Shown here piece after piece: positions 12,224-21,105 of a stretch of 64,000 nt of DNA. Origin of the DNA: Marinomonas posidonica IVIA-Po-181 (lineage in GTDB: Bacteria > Pseudomonadota > Gammaproteobacteria > Pseudomonadales > Marinomonadaceae). The notes below the pieces were generated by a model. It was not told the DNA's origin. It did no database searches and saw only the letters and a list, made by a program, of their open reading frames with translations. A program made the translations under genes and the position numbers. The first letter of the stretch is position 1. Each line of letters starts with the position of its first letter. The DNA is taken from positions 2,405,001 through 2,469,000 of the forward strand of contig NC_015559.1 in the NCBI RefSeq assembly GCF_000214215.1, written 5' to 3'.

Positions 12224-12248
12224 GGCGCACCACACTTCATGGTGCGCC
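12224..12248. other. Perfect 9-bp stem hairpin between acyl-CoA dehydrogenase and SCP2 genes
   Basis: GGCGCACCA and TGGTGCGCC are separated by seven bases. On the minus strand, the direction of both genes, no T run follows, so it looks more like an mRNA processing or stability hairpin than a terminator. On the plus strand ATTTTGTT follows. Confidence 0.55.
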
Positions 12249-12261
12249 ATTTTGTTATTCA

Positions 12262-14067
12262 TTAAGCATTTAGGAATAAGAAATTATCTTCTTCCATCGC
12301 CAGTAGATTGTCAGCACCTGACAACATGGCTTCAGCATGCGCTTTGGTACGTGGCAAAATACGTTCGTAGTAGAAGGTCGCCGTTTGCAATTTTGCGGTG
12401 TAGAAACCCACCTCGTCCGTACCTTCTGCTAGTTTGGTTCTCGCTGTAACAGCCATACGCGCCCAGAAGTAAGCTAAAACAACGTAACCAGAGAACATTA
12501 AATAATCCACTGACGCGGCCCCCACTTCTTCTTTGTTACGCATCGCTTTCATACCAATCTTCATGGTGACATCACCCCACTCACTGTTGAGTTTATCCAA
12601 TGCCGTGATGTAAGACTTAAAGCGTTTGTCACCTTTGTGCTCTTTACAGAACTTATGAACTATCTTAGTAAATCGACGAAGAGTTGCACCTTGAGTCATC
12701 AAAACTTTTCGACCTAAAAGATCCAACGCCTGAATACCGGTTGTGCCTTCATAAAGCATAGAGATACGGCAATCACGTACATTTTGCTCCATCCCCCATT
12801 CAGCAATAAAACCATGACCACCGAACACTTGTAGACCCTGGTTAGCCGCCTCGAAACCCGTTTCCGTTAGGAAGGCTTTCGCAATCGGCGTCAACAAAGA
12901 CATTAGTTCATCGGCTTCCGCTTTTTCGTCGTCGGTACCATGTTTGGTGCTATCAACCAACATAGAACAGTAATGAATCAACGCTCGTCCACCTTCTGCG
13001 AAGGCTTTCTGAGTTAACAGCATACGACGTACATCTGGGTGAACAATAATCGGATCAGCCGCTTTTTCCGGCGCTTTAGGGCCAGACAAAGAACGCATTT
13101 GCAAACGATCTTTAGCATAGGCTACGGAATTCTGTAGCGCCCATTCAGAATGTGCCAAACCTTGCATGGCCGTACCAAGACGAGCCGTATTCATAAAGGT
13201 AAACATGCAGTTCAGGCCACGGTTTGGTGGCCCAATTAGGAAACCGGTCGCTCCATCAAAGTTCATCACACAAGTGGCATTACCATGAATCCCCATTTTG
13301 TGTTCAATGGAACCACAAGATACTTGGTTTTTATCGGCTTTCTCGCCAGATGCATCAACATTGAATTTCGGCACGATGAATAAAGAGATACCTTTCGTGC
13401 CGGCAGGTGCATCAGGCAAACGAGCCAATACAATATGGACTATATTGTCTGCCATATCGTGCTCACCCGCTGAGATAAAGATTTTTGTGCCACTGATGGC
13501 GTAACTGCCATCTTCTTTTGGTTCCGCTTTGGTTTTCAACATGCCAAGATCTGTACCACAATGTGGTTCAGTCAAACACATGGTACCTGTCCATTCACCT
13601 GATACCAGTTTGCTTAAATAGGTTTGTCTTTGCTCTTCTGTGCCATGTTGCTCAATGGTATTCATCGCACCATGACTCAAGCCTGGGTACATGCCCCAAG
13701 ACCAGTTCGCTGTGGCAATCATTTCCGTTACCAACATACCTAAAGAATCAGGCAAACCTTGACCACCCATGTCTTCAGGGTGAGACAAAGATGGCCAACC
13801 ACCTTCAACGTATTGCTGGTATGCTTCTTTGAAACCTTCTGGTGTGGTGACGTCACCATCATTGAATTGACAACCTTGCTGATCACCAACACGGTTTAAA
13901 GGAGAGAGAACACGCTCCGCAAACTTAGCACCTTCTTCAAGAATCGCTGACACCATATCCGGCGTCGCCTCTTCGGCACCAGGCAATTTTGCGTAATGTC
14001 CGTAAATATCCAGAACTTCTTCTGTCACAAATTTGATGTCGCGCAAGGGCGCTTTATATTCAGGCAT
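12262..14067 (-). CDS. Acyl-CoA dehydrogenase, long (about 600-residue) type
   Basis: FAD enzyme that introduces the first double bond into acyl-CoA and feeds electrons to ETF. It has 601 residues and so belongs to the long subfamily with an extra C-terminal domain, the group that includes several FadE-like enzymes and DmdC. The FAD/substrate segment is MCLTEPHCGTDLGMLKTKAE near residues 167-186, with ISGTKIFISAGEHDMADN after it. The region LYEGTTGIQALDLLGRKVL carries the likely catalytic glutamate near residue 435. It is first of a pair with the SCP2 gene. Two perfect inverted repeats sit just upstream. The true chain-length or methylmercaptopropionyl preference cannot be read from sequence. 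Confidence 0.9.
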   Translation of the reverse strand: MPEYKAPLRDIKFVTEEVLDIYGHYAKLPGAEEATPDMVSAILEEGAKFAERVLSPLNRVGDQQGCQFNDGDVTTPEGFKEAYQQYVEGGWPSLSHPEDMGGQGLPDSLGMLVTEMIATANWSWGMYPGLSHGAMNTIEQHGTEEQRQTYLSKLVSGEWTGTMCLTEPHCGTDLGMLKTKAEPKEDGSYAISGTKIFISAGEHDMADNIVHIVLARLPDAPAGTKGISLFIVPKFNVDASGEKADKNQVSCGSIEHKMGIHGNATCVMNFDGATGFLIGPPNRGLNCMFTFMNTARLGTAMQGLAHSEWALQNSVAYAKDRLQMRSLSGPKAPEKAADPIIVHPDVRRMLLTQKAFAEGGRALIHYCSMLVDSTKHGTDDEKAEADELMSLLTPIAKAFLTETGFEAANQGLQVFGGHGFIAEWGMEQNVRDCRISMLYEGTTGIQALDLLGRKVLMTQGATLRRFTKIVHKFCKEHKGDKRFKSYITALDKLNSEWGDVTMKIGMKAMRNKEEVGAASVDYLMFSGYVVLAYFWARMAVTARTKLAEGTDEVGFYTAKLQTATFYYERILPRTKAHAEAMLSGADNLLAMEEDNFLFLNA

Positions 14068-14092
14068 GGCCTATGACCTCTTATTGTTTTTG

Positions 14093-14107
14093 TTGGAACA
14101 GTTCCAA
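14093..14107. promoter_or_regulatory. 15-bp palindrome upstream of acyl-CoA dehydrogenase gene
   Basis: TTGGAACAGTTCCAA is perfectly symmetric around one central base and lies 26 bases upstream of the start codon. It is a candidate operator for a dimeric repressor of fatty-acid oxidation. It does not match the PsrA or FadR consensus I know. Confidence 0.5.
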
Positions 14108-14112
14108 AATGA

Positions 14113-14135
14113 ACTCTTTCTATACTAGAAAGAGT
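14113..14135. promoter_or_regulatory. Second inverted repeat upstream of acyl-CoA dehydrogenase gene
   Basis: ACTCTTTC and GAAAGAGT are perfect eight-base arms around TATACTA, lying directly behind the first palindrome. It may be an operator overlapping the promoter, or a leader hairpin. From here to 14502 I see no gene or clear signal. Confidence 0.45.
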
Positions 14136-14502
14136 CGTCTATAACGCCCATTCTCTCAATAACAAAAGATGCCAAAGTTAATGACAAAATACACCAAGTC
14201 ATGATTTGTGGATTATTCCTATCTTATCAAACAGGCTTACAACCCATAAAAAATTAAAATAAACAGATAATTTTCAATAGGTTAAAGACACCTCCCAGTA
14301 ATAAAAGAACGAACATTCAAAGTAAAAAGCAATAGAGAGAGTCTCCGCCCCAACACTAACATTGATCACCACACCTTACCGCCACTCGATACTTTGTTAT
14401 CGGTTTATCATCAGTGTCATCCCATAAAAACAACGAATGAAGGAATAAGGAAACACCAAGATGAAACTTTCCCCCACTACTCTATACTGTAAAATTCGCG
14501 TA

Positions 14503-14647
14503 TTAAGGAAGGTGCGAATAAGCCTTCTGAACGTCAGTCTTATCAGAGAAACTGTCTATCAAGGCAAGAGTGAGCAGGAAGGTAAATACCTTCCCTAGAT
14601 GGTGACCTGAAGTTCAGCAGACTTATTCGTATCCCCCTTCACCTTAA
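14503..14647. repeat. Short interspersed element with terminal inverted repeats (copy A)
   Basis: The left end TTAAGGAAGGTGCGAATAAG and the right end CTTATTCGTATCC...CACCTTAA are inverted versions of each other. The interior carries CTATCAAGGCAAGAG and GAGCAGGAAGGT, which recur near 26450-26490. No coding sequence is inside. It fills the gap before the TraB/GumN gene. The element belongs to the same family as the copies at 20892, 26536, 28666 and, diverged, 45489. Confidence 0.6.
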
Positions 14648-14665
14648 AGACAGATCAGACATGCT

Positions 14666-15526
14666 ATGAACACCTTAAAACACAGTACTCTAACCTTATT
14701 AGCCACGCTTGGATTACAGGCAGAAGCGGCTTCCGTTTGGAAAGTATCCAATGCGACCAACAGCCTCTATTTAGGTGGAACGATTCATGTGTTAAGTGCC
14801 TCAGATTATCCATTGCCAGTGGCTTATGACCAAGCTTACACGGCATCCGATCAGGTCGTATTTGAAACTGACATAATGGCATTAAGCCAACCCAGTTTTC
14901 AGCAAAAACTTCAATATACAATGACCTATTCTGATGACACAAAAATTCACCATGTTCTAGACAAGCCAACCTATCTCAACCTCTTTCAATATCTCCAATC
15001 AAGAGGCATTCAAAGCGAAACCATTGAACATTTTAAACCCAGCGGCCTCTCTCTTTTACTCAGTATGCAAGAATTACAGCGACTTGGTATGAACAGTATA
15101 GGGGTCGATGCGTTTTATGCCGAAAAAGCCCAACAGGATAATAAAATACAAGCTTGGCTAGAAACACCGGACGAGCAAATTCGCATTCTCAGCAGCCTCA
15201 ATCAAATTGACCCAAATGACTTGATCAATTACACCCTTGAGGACATAGGAGGCATGGCAGAATCACTGCAAGCTCTAAAACAAAGCTGGCGCGATGGTCA
15301 CTTAGAGAAACTTGCGAAACTGGAATTGATCGAACTTCAACAAGATTATCCTGCCATTTATCACACCCTCATAACCGAACGAAATCGGGGTTGGCTAACT
15401 CAGATAGAACACCTGATCAGCACACCGGAAACTGAATTTATCATGGTCGGCGCTTTGCATTTAGCAGGACCTGACAGCCTATTATTGAGCTTAAGAAATA
15501 AAGGCTATCGGATCGAACAGCTCTGA
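14666..15526 (+). CDS. TraB/GumN family protein (predicted periplasmic metalloprotease)
   Basis: Protein of 286 residues with a probable short signal peptide (LTLLATLGLQAEAA). The two hallmark GxxH motifs of the TraB/GumN/TIKI family are present: GTIH at 38-41 in LYLGGTIHVLS and GALH at 262-265 near the C-terminus. A glutamate follows in VVFETDI near residue 70. The family is thought to contain metal-dependent proteases; substrates in bacteria are unknown. No strong ribosome site is seen before the ATG, and the repeat element lies immediately upstream. The gene stands alone, with the monooxygenase gene following after 89 bases. Confidence 0.85.
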   Translation: MNTLKHSTLTLLATLGLQAEAASVWKVSNATNSLYLGGTIHVLSASDYPLPVAYDQAYTASDQVVFETDIMALSQPSFQQKLQYTMTYSDDTKIHHVLDKPTYLNLFQYLQSRGIQSETIEHFKPSGLSLLLSMQELQRLGMNSIGVDAFYAEKAQQDNKIQAWLETPDEQIRILSSLNQIDPNDLINYTLEDIGGMAESLQALKQSWRDGHLEKLAKLELIELQQDYPAIYHTLITERNRGWLTQIEHLISTPETEFIMVGALHLAGPDSLLLSLRNKGYRIEQL

Positions 15527-15615
15527 CTATCCGCAACAGAAGGAATAAGATTGTATCCCGCTGCAGGGTTAGGGATAATAACCGTTTAAAATAAAAACTG
15601 TGGACCGCAACAACT

Positions 15616-16905
15616 ATGACAGCCAATAACAAAAAGCCGATCTTAATCGCCGGAGGCGGCATTGGCGGCTTAAGCCTTGCCCTAACACTTCACCAAATTG
15701 GCGTACCTTGCCTAGTACTTGAATCCGTGGCGGAACTCAAACCACTCGGCGTCGGCATTAACATACAGCCCAACGCCGTACGTGAACTCTATGACATGGG
15801 CTTAGATCAAAGTTTACTGGATACCATAGGTATACCAACAAAAGAATGGGCCCTAGTAGGATTAAACGGCAAACAAGTCTACAGCGAGCCACGAGGCATC
15901 GAGGCTGGATATCATTGGCCTCAATACTCAGTGCATAGAGGCGAACTGCAAATGTTGCTCTATCGCTCAGTGCTAGAACGATTGGGTGAAGACGCTGTCC
16001 TAACGGGACATAAAGTAACGTCTTATCAAAATACCCAAGACGGCGTGGTTGCTACTATTAGCACGTCTTCTGGTGAACAAATTGAAATGGAAGGCGCCCT
16101 ATTAATCGCCGCGGATGGTCTACACTCTGCCGTCAGAGCTCAAATGTATCCGCAACAACCGCCCATACATTGGGGCGGCGCAGTAATGTGGCGCGGAACC
16201 ACTCAGGCCAAACCAATCCGAACTGGTGCTTCTTTCGTTGGTTTGGGAACACACCACCACCGCGTTGTCTTTTACCCCATCACGCCCGCCGACCCCATTA
16301 CCGGACTGGCAACCATTAATTGGATTGCCGAAGTGACCATGGACAATTCTGAGGGTTGGACCAGTGGGGATTGGAATAAGAAAGTCGAATTGCAAGACTT
16401 TATCCATCACTTCGAGGGTTGGGATTATGATTGGGTGGACATTCAGGGACTATTACGTGGCGCTAAAGAAGTATTTGAATACCCAATGATCGACAGAGAC
16501 CCAGTACCGAGTTGGGTCGATCAACACGTCGTATTAATGGGCGATGCCGCACACATCATGTACCCAACAGGCTCAAATGGTGCCAGCCAAGCCATTGTTG
16601 ATGCGCGTGAACTCGGCGCTTCCATCTTACAATTTGGTGTCACCCCTGCTGCGTTAAGTGATTTCAATGACCGTTTGTGTGCTGATATTTCAGCCGTCGT
16701 TTTGCGTAACCGTGGCGCTGGCCCATTTGTCATTCTGAATGAGCTAGACAAGCGTTGTGCAGGTCACTTCGATAATATAGAAGACGTCTTCCCTGCCGCA
16801 GAACGCCAAGAACTGATGGCGAAATACAAAGCCGCCGCAGGTTACGCCATGGAAGCCCTTAACACAGCGCCACCAACCATTAACTTAAGCCAAAAAGCGT
16901 CTTAA
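15616..16905 (+). CDS. FAD-dependent monooxygenase (PhzS/salicylate-hydroxylase-like)
   Basis: Group A flavin hydroxylase of 429 residues. The N-terminal FAD motif is LIAGGGIGGLSLALTL at about 10-25, ending in VLE. The RGEL segment for FAD/NAD contact appears in QYSVHRGELQML, and the GD motif as VLMGDAAHIMYPTGSNGASQ at about 310-329. It is most like 5-methylphenazine-1-carboxylate or salicylate-type hydroxylases, but the aromatic substrate is unknown. The downstream Dabb gene, 19 bases away, is probably co-transcribed and hints at a small catabolic or biosynthetic pair. Confidence 0.88.
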   Translation: MTANNKKPILIAGGGIGGLSLALTLHQIGVPCLVLESVAELKPLGVGINIQPNAVRELYDMGLDQSLLDTIGIPTKEWALVGLNGKQVYSEPRGIEAGYHWPQYSVHRGELQMLLYRSVLERLGEDAVLTGHKVTSYQNTQDGVVATISTSSGEQIEMEGALLIAADGLHSAVRAQMYPQQPPIHWGGAVMWRGTTQAKPIRTGASFVGLGTHHHRVVFYPITPADPITGLATINWIAEVTMDNSEGWTSGDWNKKVELQDFIHHFEGWDYDWVDIQGLLRGAKEVFEYPMIDRDPVPSWVDQHVVLMGDAAHIMYPTGSNGASQAIVDARELGASILQFGVTPAALSDFNDRLCADISAVVLRNRGAGPFVILNELDKRCAGHFDNIEDVFPAAERQELMAKYKAAAGYAMEALNTAPPTINLSQKAS

Positions 16906-16924
16906 TCTAGGAGCCTAATACATC

Positions 16925-17215
16925 ATGCTGCAGCATCATGTTTTCATCAAATATCAAGAAGGTACCAGCGCGGAACACATCGACACCTTTCAACAGAAAA
17001 TGTTGGCATTAAAAGATTGTATTGCCGAAATTCAGCAATTAGAAATTGGCGTTGATGAACTTCACCAAGCTCGTAGTTGGGATCTGATTCTAAACATGCA
17101 ATTTCAGTCCATTGAAGATTTACAAGTCTATCAAAAGCACCCTGAGCACCAAGCGGTTATGGCGTTTAATGGCCCTAAAGTAGCTGAAGTGGGTGCCATC
17201 GACTTCCATAAATAG
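16925..17215 (+). CDS. Dabb (stress-responsive alpha-beta barrel) family protein
   Basis: Small protein of 96 residues with the typical Dabb layout: an opening strand LQHHVFIKYQEG, a helix, the middle IAEIQQLEIGVDEL and the ending EDLQVYQKHPEHQAVMA, which carries the conserved YxxHPxH motif. These proteins form dimeric alpha-beta barrels and some act as cyclases or decarboxylases. TAGGAG lies eleven bases before the ATG. It follows the FAD monooxygenase closely and is followed by a strong terminator, so the two form a two-gene operon. Confidence 0.87.
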   Translation: MLQHHVFIKYQEGTSAEHIDTFQQKMLALKDCIAEIQQLEIGVDELHQARSWDLILNMQFQSIEDLQVYQKHPEHQAVMAFNGPKVAEVGAIDFHK

Positions 17216-17225
17216 TCTTTTACCT

Positions 17226-17280
17226 CTTGTGCAGCCAATATTTTTTCAATATTGACTGCACAAGTCGGCCTTATTTTTTT
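17226..17280 (+). terminator. Rho-independent terminator after the Dabb gene
   Basis: A long stem is formed by CTTGTGCAG and CTGCACAAG outside and CAATATT and AATATTG inside. It is followed after six bases by TTATTTTTTT. Confidence 0.85.
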
Positions 17281-17335
17281 ATACTAGCGCCGTTTTCAAA
17301 CCCTCAAATCTATAAACTACAATTAAGGCAAATCA

Positions 17336-18628
17336 ATGCTTGAACGTTTATTTCAACTAAAAGCACATAATACAAGCGTGCGTAACGAAGTCGTTGGCGG
17401 TATTACCACCTTCCTAACCATGGCTTACATTATCTTTGTAAACCCATCAATTCTAGCGCAAGCTGGCATGGACCAAGGCGCCGTTTTCGTGGCTACCTGT
17501 CTGGCGGCGGCGATTGGCTGTCTGATCATGGGCCTATATGCAAACTACCCCATCGCGATGGCACCTGGCATGGGGCTAAACGCGTTCTTCACTTATGGTG
17601 TTGTGTTAGGCATGGGATACTCTTGGGAACAAGCACTGGGTGCCGTCTTCCTATCAGGTGTGTTATTCATCATCATCAGTATATTCCGAATTCGTGAATG
17701 GGTGATCAATGCGATTCCGTCTTCACTAAAACTCGGCATTGCGGCTGGTATTGGCCTTTTCTTAGCGATGATCGCTTTGCAAAACTCTGGCATCATCATC
17801 AAAAACCCAGCAACAATGGTTTCCTTGGGTGACCTCGCCTCACCATCGGCTATTTATGGTCTACTTGGCTTCTTCGTAATCTGTGCTTTGTCCTACTTAA
17901 ATGTCACTGGTGCGGTCATGATTGGCATTTTGCTGGTGACCATCTTATCCATGCTGTTCGGCCAAAACGAATTTGGTGGATTAGTTTCTGCTCCACCATC
18001 CATTGCGCCAACTTTCCTAGCGATGGACATTGAAGGCGCATTCCAAATCAGCATGTTAAGTGTGATTTTCGCTTTCTTCTTCGTCGATCTTTTTGACACA
18101 TCAGGCACACTCATTGGCGTTGGTCAACGTGGTGGACTGCTAAACAAAGATGGTAATCTACCCCGTCTAAAGAAAGCCCTATTGGCTGACTCAACGGCCA
18201 CAGTCGCTGGTGCTGCTTTGGGTACATCATCCACAACCAGTTACATTGAAAGTGCATCTGGTGTCGCCGCTGGTGGCCGTACAGGCCTTACTGCTGTTGT
18301 GGTCGCGGCACTCTTCCTACTGAGCTTATTCTTTGCTCCTTTAGCAGGCTCAATTCCAGCCTATGCAACGGCAGGGGCTTTAATGTACGTTGCTGTGCTT
18401 ATGACAAGCAGTCTCGCGCACGTTGAATGGGATGACATTTCTGAGGCGGCTCCAGTTCTAATCGCAGCCTTCACTATGCCACTCACCTACTCCATCGCTG
18501 ACGGCATTGCTTTGTCTTTCATCAGTTACGCTGTGATCAAGTTACTATCCGGTCAAGGCAAGCAAGTCAGCTTGGCCGTGTATGCACTGGCTGCTTTGTT
18601 TATCGCTAAGTTTTTTATCTTCGTATAA
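17336..18628 (+). CDS. NCS2-family purine permease (AzgA-like)
   Basis: Integral inner-membrane transporter of 430 residues, of the guanine/hypoxanthine/adenine permease (AzgA) branch. It opens with the conserved RNEVVGGITTFLTMAYIIFVNPSIL region, followed by MAPGMGLNAFFTYGV near residues 72-86 and DLFDTSGTLIGVGQRGGLL near 250-268. ALGTSSTTSYIESASGVAAG is the substrate-site signature. About 12-14 hydrophobic segments are visible. It imports purine bases by proton symport. It is a single-gene unit between two terminators. Confidence 0.95.
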   Translation: MLERLFQLKAHNTSVRNEVVGGITTFLTMAYIIFVNPSILAQAGMDQGAVFVATCLAAAIGCLIMGLYANYPIAMAPGMGLNAFFTYGVVLGMGYSWEQALGAVFLSGVLFIIISIFRIREWVINAIPSSLKLGIAAGIGLFLAMIALQNSGIIIKNPATMVSLGDLASPSAIYGLLGFFVICALSYLNVTGAVMIGILLVTILSMLFGQNEFGGLVSAPPSIAPTFLAMDIEGAFQISMLSVIFAFFFVDLFDTSGTLIGVGQRGGLLNKDGNLPRLKKALLADSTATVAGAALGTSSTTSYIESASGVAAGGRTGLTAVVVAALFLLSLFFAPLAGSIPAYATAGALMYVAVLMTSSLAHVEWDDISEAAPVLIAAFTMPLTYSIADGIALSFISYAVIKLLSGQGKQVSLAVYALAALFIAKFFIFV

Positions 18629-18645
18629 AGCTAACGACGACATAC

Positions 18646-18678
18646 AAAAATGGGAAGCCAATTGGCTTCCCATTTTTT
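18646..18678. terminator. Bidirectional terminator between purine permease and cpxA
   Basis: The perfect palindrome TGGGAAGCCAATTGGCTTCCCA is flanked by AAAAA on the left and TTTTTT on the right. It can end transcription from both converging genes. Confidence 0.9.
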
Positions 18679-18700
18679 GTTTCGAAGCATGAATAAAGCC

Positions 18701-20086
18701 CTAAGCCAGCGGCAACACCACTTCAATCAATAAACCACCCAATTCACTGCGTTCTGCATTGATACGGCCATTATGCTGACGTACTGCATTTTCAGTGATA
18801 GCCAGCCCTAATCCAGTTCCACCAGAATGACGATCACGAGCTGTCGACACCCGATAAAAAGGACGAAAAATGGAGCTCAGCTCTTCTTCAGATACCCCTT
18901 CACCATCGTCTTCAACACGTATGGTGACTTCTCCAGCCTCAACCCATATGGACACTTGGATTTGATGTTGACCATAACAAATTGCGTTACGAATAATATT
19001 TTCTAGGGCACTCATTAACAGCTGCGGATAACAATATATTTCTTGTTTCGGTATGTCTGGCAGTATCATCTGTTTATTCATCTGTTGAGCTTCAAATTGG
19101 CAGTCAGCAAACAGGTCTTCCAACAAACTGGACAAAGGCTGACACTCCCGAGTTAAGTGACTGTCTACTTGTAAACTCGACAATTCCAGTAACTTACCAA
19201 TCATCTGCTCTAGACGCTGAGCTTCAAGGTCAATGCGATTTAGCTCATTGCTCTCCCCCTGTTTACGTGAAGCCAAGGCTTGTGCCATACGCAAACGAGC
19301 CAATGGTGATCTTAGCTCATGAGAAATATCCGATAACAGCCGTTGTTGACGACGGATCATCATGTTCACCGCTTCCACCATCTGATTAAAGCTGGCACCC
19401 GCTTGACGGAACTCGCTGGTCCCCTTTTCAAGCTCAGGGTCCATTTCAAACACACCTTGCGACACACGCTTGGCGGCTTCTTCCAATCGCCTTGCAGGTT
19501 GGCTCAAAGCCCAGGCTAACCAAAGAAGGAATGGCGTACTCACCAACATCACCACTAATAACAAACGAATGGGGTGATCAAACAACTGCAATAAAAAGTG
19601 TGGCGGCTCGTGCCATTTTGTCGCAATGATTAAGAAGTAGTCTTGCCCCGCTAGATAGATAGGCAGTGGCCCTGTAAACATGGTTTTGCCATACAAACGC
19701 TGACGCGGCACTTCAGGGTTATCAATACTGGAGACAAAGTTTCGTAGCGACCTAAACATAAATTCGGGACGCTTATCCTGCGCGATAATGCGGCCATCTA
19801 AGTCCGTTAAAAATAGACGAAGACGACGATCGTCCTTGTCTTTTTCTCTCGATGGACGTTCTTCAAAAGCTTTTAATATAGGTTCGAGCGTATCAGCAAA
19901 CGCAAAATTCTCTTCCACCCGGTCACGTACTTTCAGCATGACATCATGATGGTGCGGCGAAATAGCTCGGCTATTTCTGGGGTCAAAACTTGGTAATGAC
20001 AAAACCACCATAACAATCAAAAACATGGTAAACCAAAAAATGGCAAAGATGCGCCCATACAAGCTGGTGATTTTCGGTAAACGCAT
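18701..20086 (-). CDS. cpxA: Envelope-stress sensor histidine kinase CpxA
   Basis: Inner-membrane histidine kinase of 461 residues, partner of the overlapping cpxR. It has an N-terminal membrane helix at about 11-31 (FAIFWFTMFLIVMVVLSLP), a periplasmic domain to about 165, a second membrane helix near 170-190, a HAMP domain, and the H-box DISHELRSPLARLRMAQ with the phosphorylated histidine. The N box is NIIRNAICYG, and the G boxes are DDGEGVSEEE and GGTGLGLAI. The start codon shares one base with the cpxR stop (TAATG). In E. coli CpxA senses misfolded envelope proteins and is restrained by CpxP; a CpxP/Spy-type gene is encoded divergently here. Confidence 0.92.
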   Translation of the reverse strand: MRLPKITSLYGRIFAIFWFTMFLIVMVVLSLPSFDPRNSRAISPHHHDVMLKVRDRVEENFAFADTLEPILKAFEERPSREKDKDDRRLRLFLTDLDGRIIAQDKRPEFMFRSLRNFVSSIDNPEVPRQRLYGKTMFTGPLPIYLAGQDYFLIIATKWHEPPHFLLQLFDHPIRLLLVVMLVSTPFLLWLAWALSQPARRLEEAAKRVSQGVFEMDPELEKGTSEFRQAGASFNQMVEAVNMMIRRQQRLLSDISHELRSPLARLRMAQALASRKQGESNELNRIDLEAQRLEQMIGKLLELSSLQVDSHLTRECQPLSSLLEDLFADCQFEAQQMNKQMILPDIPKQEIYCYPQLLMSALENIIRNAICYGQHQIQVSIWVEAGEVTIRVEDDGEGVSEEELSSIFRPFYRVSTARDRHSGGTGLGLAITENAVRQHNGRINAERSELGGLLIEVVLPLA

Positions 20087-20775
20087 TAATCCCCCTCGAC
20101 AAACAAATAACCACGGCCGCGCAAGGTTTTAATTCTAGCTTTACCATTTGCCCAATCAGGCAGCTTTTTACGTAGATTAGAAACATGCATATCAACCGCA
20201 CGGTCAAACGCCGATAATCGCTTGCTTAATACTTCTAAACTCAGATCCTCTTTGGTTAACACCTGCCCTGGGTGTTGTACAAAGTAATGTAACAGGGCGA
20301 ATTCAGTGCTTGTTAGATCCAATAACTGCCCAGCACAGTAGGCTTCTAAGCGGCCAGGAAATAGTTTTAAGTCATGGAACAAAACCCCATCCAGAGTTTT
20401 TTCAGAGCTGGGAGCCATCTGAGTTCGGCGCAAAATAGCGCGGATTCGAGCCAGTAATTCTCGCTCACTAAAAGGCTTAGGCAAATAATCGTCCGCACCT
20501 AATTCCAACCCCACCACGCGGTCGATCTCGTCTCCTTTGGCGGTCAACATTAGTACCGGCACATCCCACTTTTCTCGCAACTGTTTTAAGGTGTCAACAC
20601 CATTTAGTTTAGGCATCATGACATCCAACAGAACCAGATCCACAGCCTCACTCATCGCCGCTAATCCAGCCAAACCGTCATAAGCGGTCGATACCTGAAA
20701 ATTTTCAAACGACAACACCTCTTTAAGCAAATCACTTAATTCAACATCGTCATCAATAATTAAAATATGTGTCAT
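20086..20775 (-). CDS. cpxR: Envelope-stress response regulator CpxR
   Basis: OmpR-family response regulator of 229 residues. The receiver has the acidic pair IIDDDVEL, phospho-acceptor Asp in LVLLDVMMPKLNG near residue 52 and lysine in DDYLPKPFSERELLARIR. The C-terminal winged helix ends in LSAFDRAVDMHVSNLRKKL and IKTLRGRGYLF. The sequence is very close to E. coli CpxR throughout. It is first in the cpxR-cpxA operon. An exact CpxR box lies 66 bases upstream of its start, suggesting autoregulation. Confidence 0.95.
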   Translation of the reverse strand: MTHILIIDDDVELSDLLKEVLSFENFQVSTAYDGLAGLAAMSEAVDLVLLDVMMPKLNGVDTLKQLREKWDVPVLMLTAKGDEIDRVVGLELGADDYLPKPFSERELLARIRAILRRTQMAPSSEKTLDGVLFHDLKLFPGRLEAYCAGQLLDLTSTEFALLHYFVQHPGQVLTKEDLSLEVLSKRLSAFDRAVDMHVSNLRKKLPDWANGKARIKTLRGRGYLFVEGD

Positions 20776-20840
20776 ATTATTCTCAAACCTTACTGATCCT
20801 AAAGTCTATTTTACGTTGAAACCTTGTTGAGATTTTATCT

Positions 20841-20855
20841 TTTACGATACTTTAC
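20841..20855 (-). promoter_or_regulatory. CpxR box in the cpxR-cpxP intergenic region
   Basis: On the minus strand the sequence is GTAAA-GTATC-GTAAA, an exact match to the known CpxR consensus of two GTAAA units with a five-base spacer. It sits 66-80 bases upstream of cpxR and about 340 bases upstream of the divergent cpxP-like gene. Confidence 0.85.
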
Positions 20856-20891
20856 CATGCTTAGACCGCGCTTTACCTAGTAGATCCTATT

Positions 20892-21105
20892 CTAGGGAAG
20901 GTATGAACAAGTCCACTGGCTACGGCAACGTGCTCCTCGGCAACCGCTCATGCGTTGCCCTACTACACCACATCCTTGTGGTTATGCGTTGCTCTAATCC
21001 CCTACATCCATGTAGGGGTCAGCGTGTAGATGACTCACCTTTATTCGAGGCAGGTTTCACCGTCCAATATTAAATATATTGGCAACAAGCTTAACAAAGA
21101 ATACA
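20892..21105. repeat. Interspersed repeat copy between CpxR box and cpxP
   Basis: It begins with CTAGGGAAGGTATGAACAAG. From there it matches the segment starting at 26536 through CGGCAACCGCTC, TGCGTTGCCCTACT, CACCACATCC and TGTGGTTATGC, ending near AACAAAGAA. Inner hairpins such as CCTACATCCATGTAGG are visible. There is no coding sequence. It occupies most of the region between the CpxR box and the cpxP-like gene, so it may have brought in or separated promoter elements. Confidence 0.65.

Noticed and set aside
14664..14969. Open frame on the minus strand across the TraB/GumN gene
   Set aside because: It lies wholly against a better-supported gene with family motifs and shows no domain or ribosome site.
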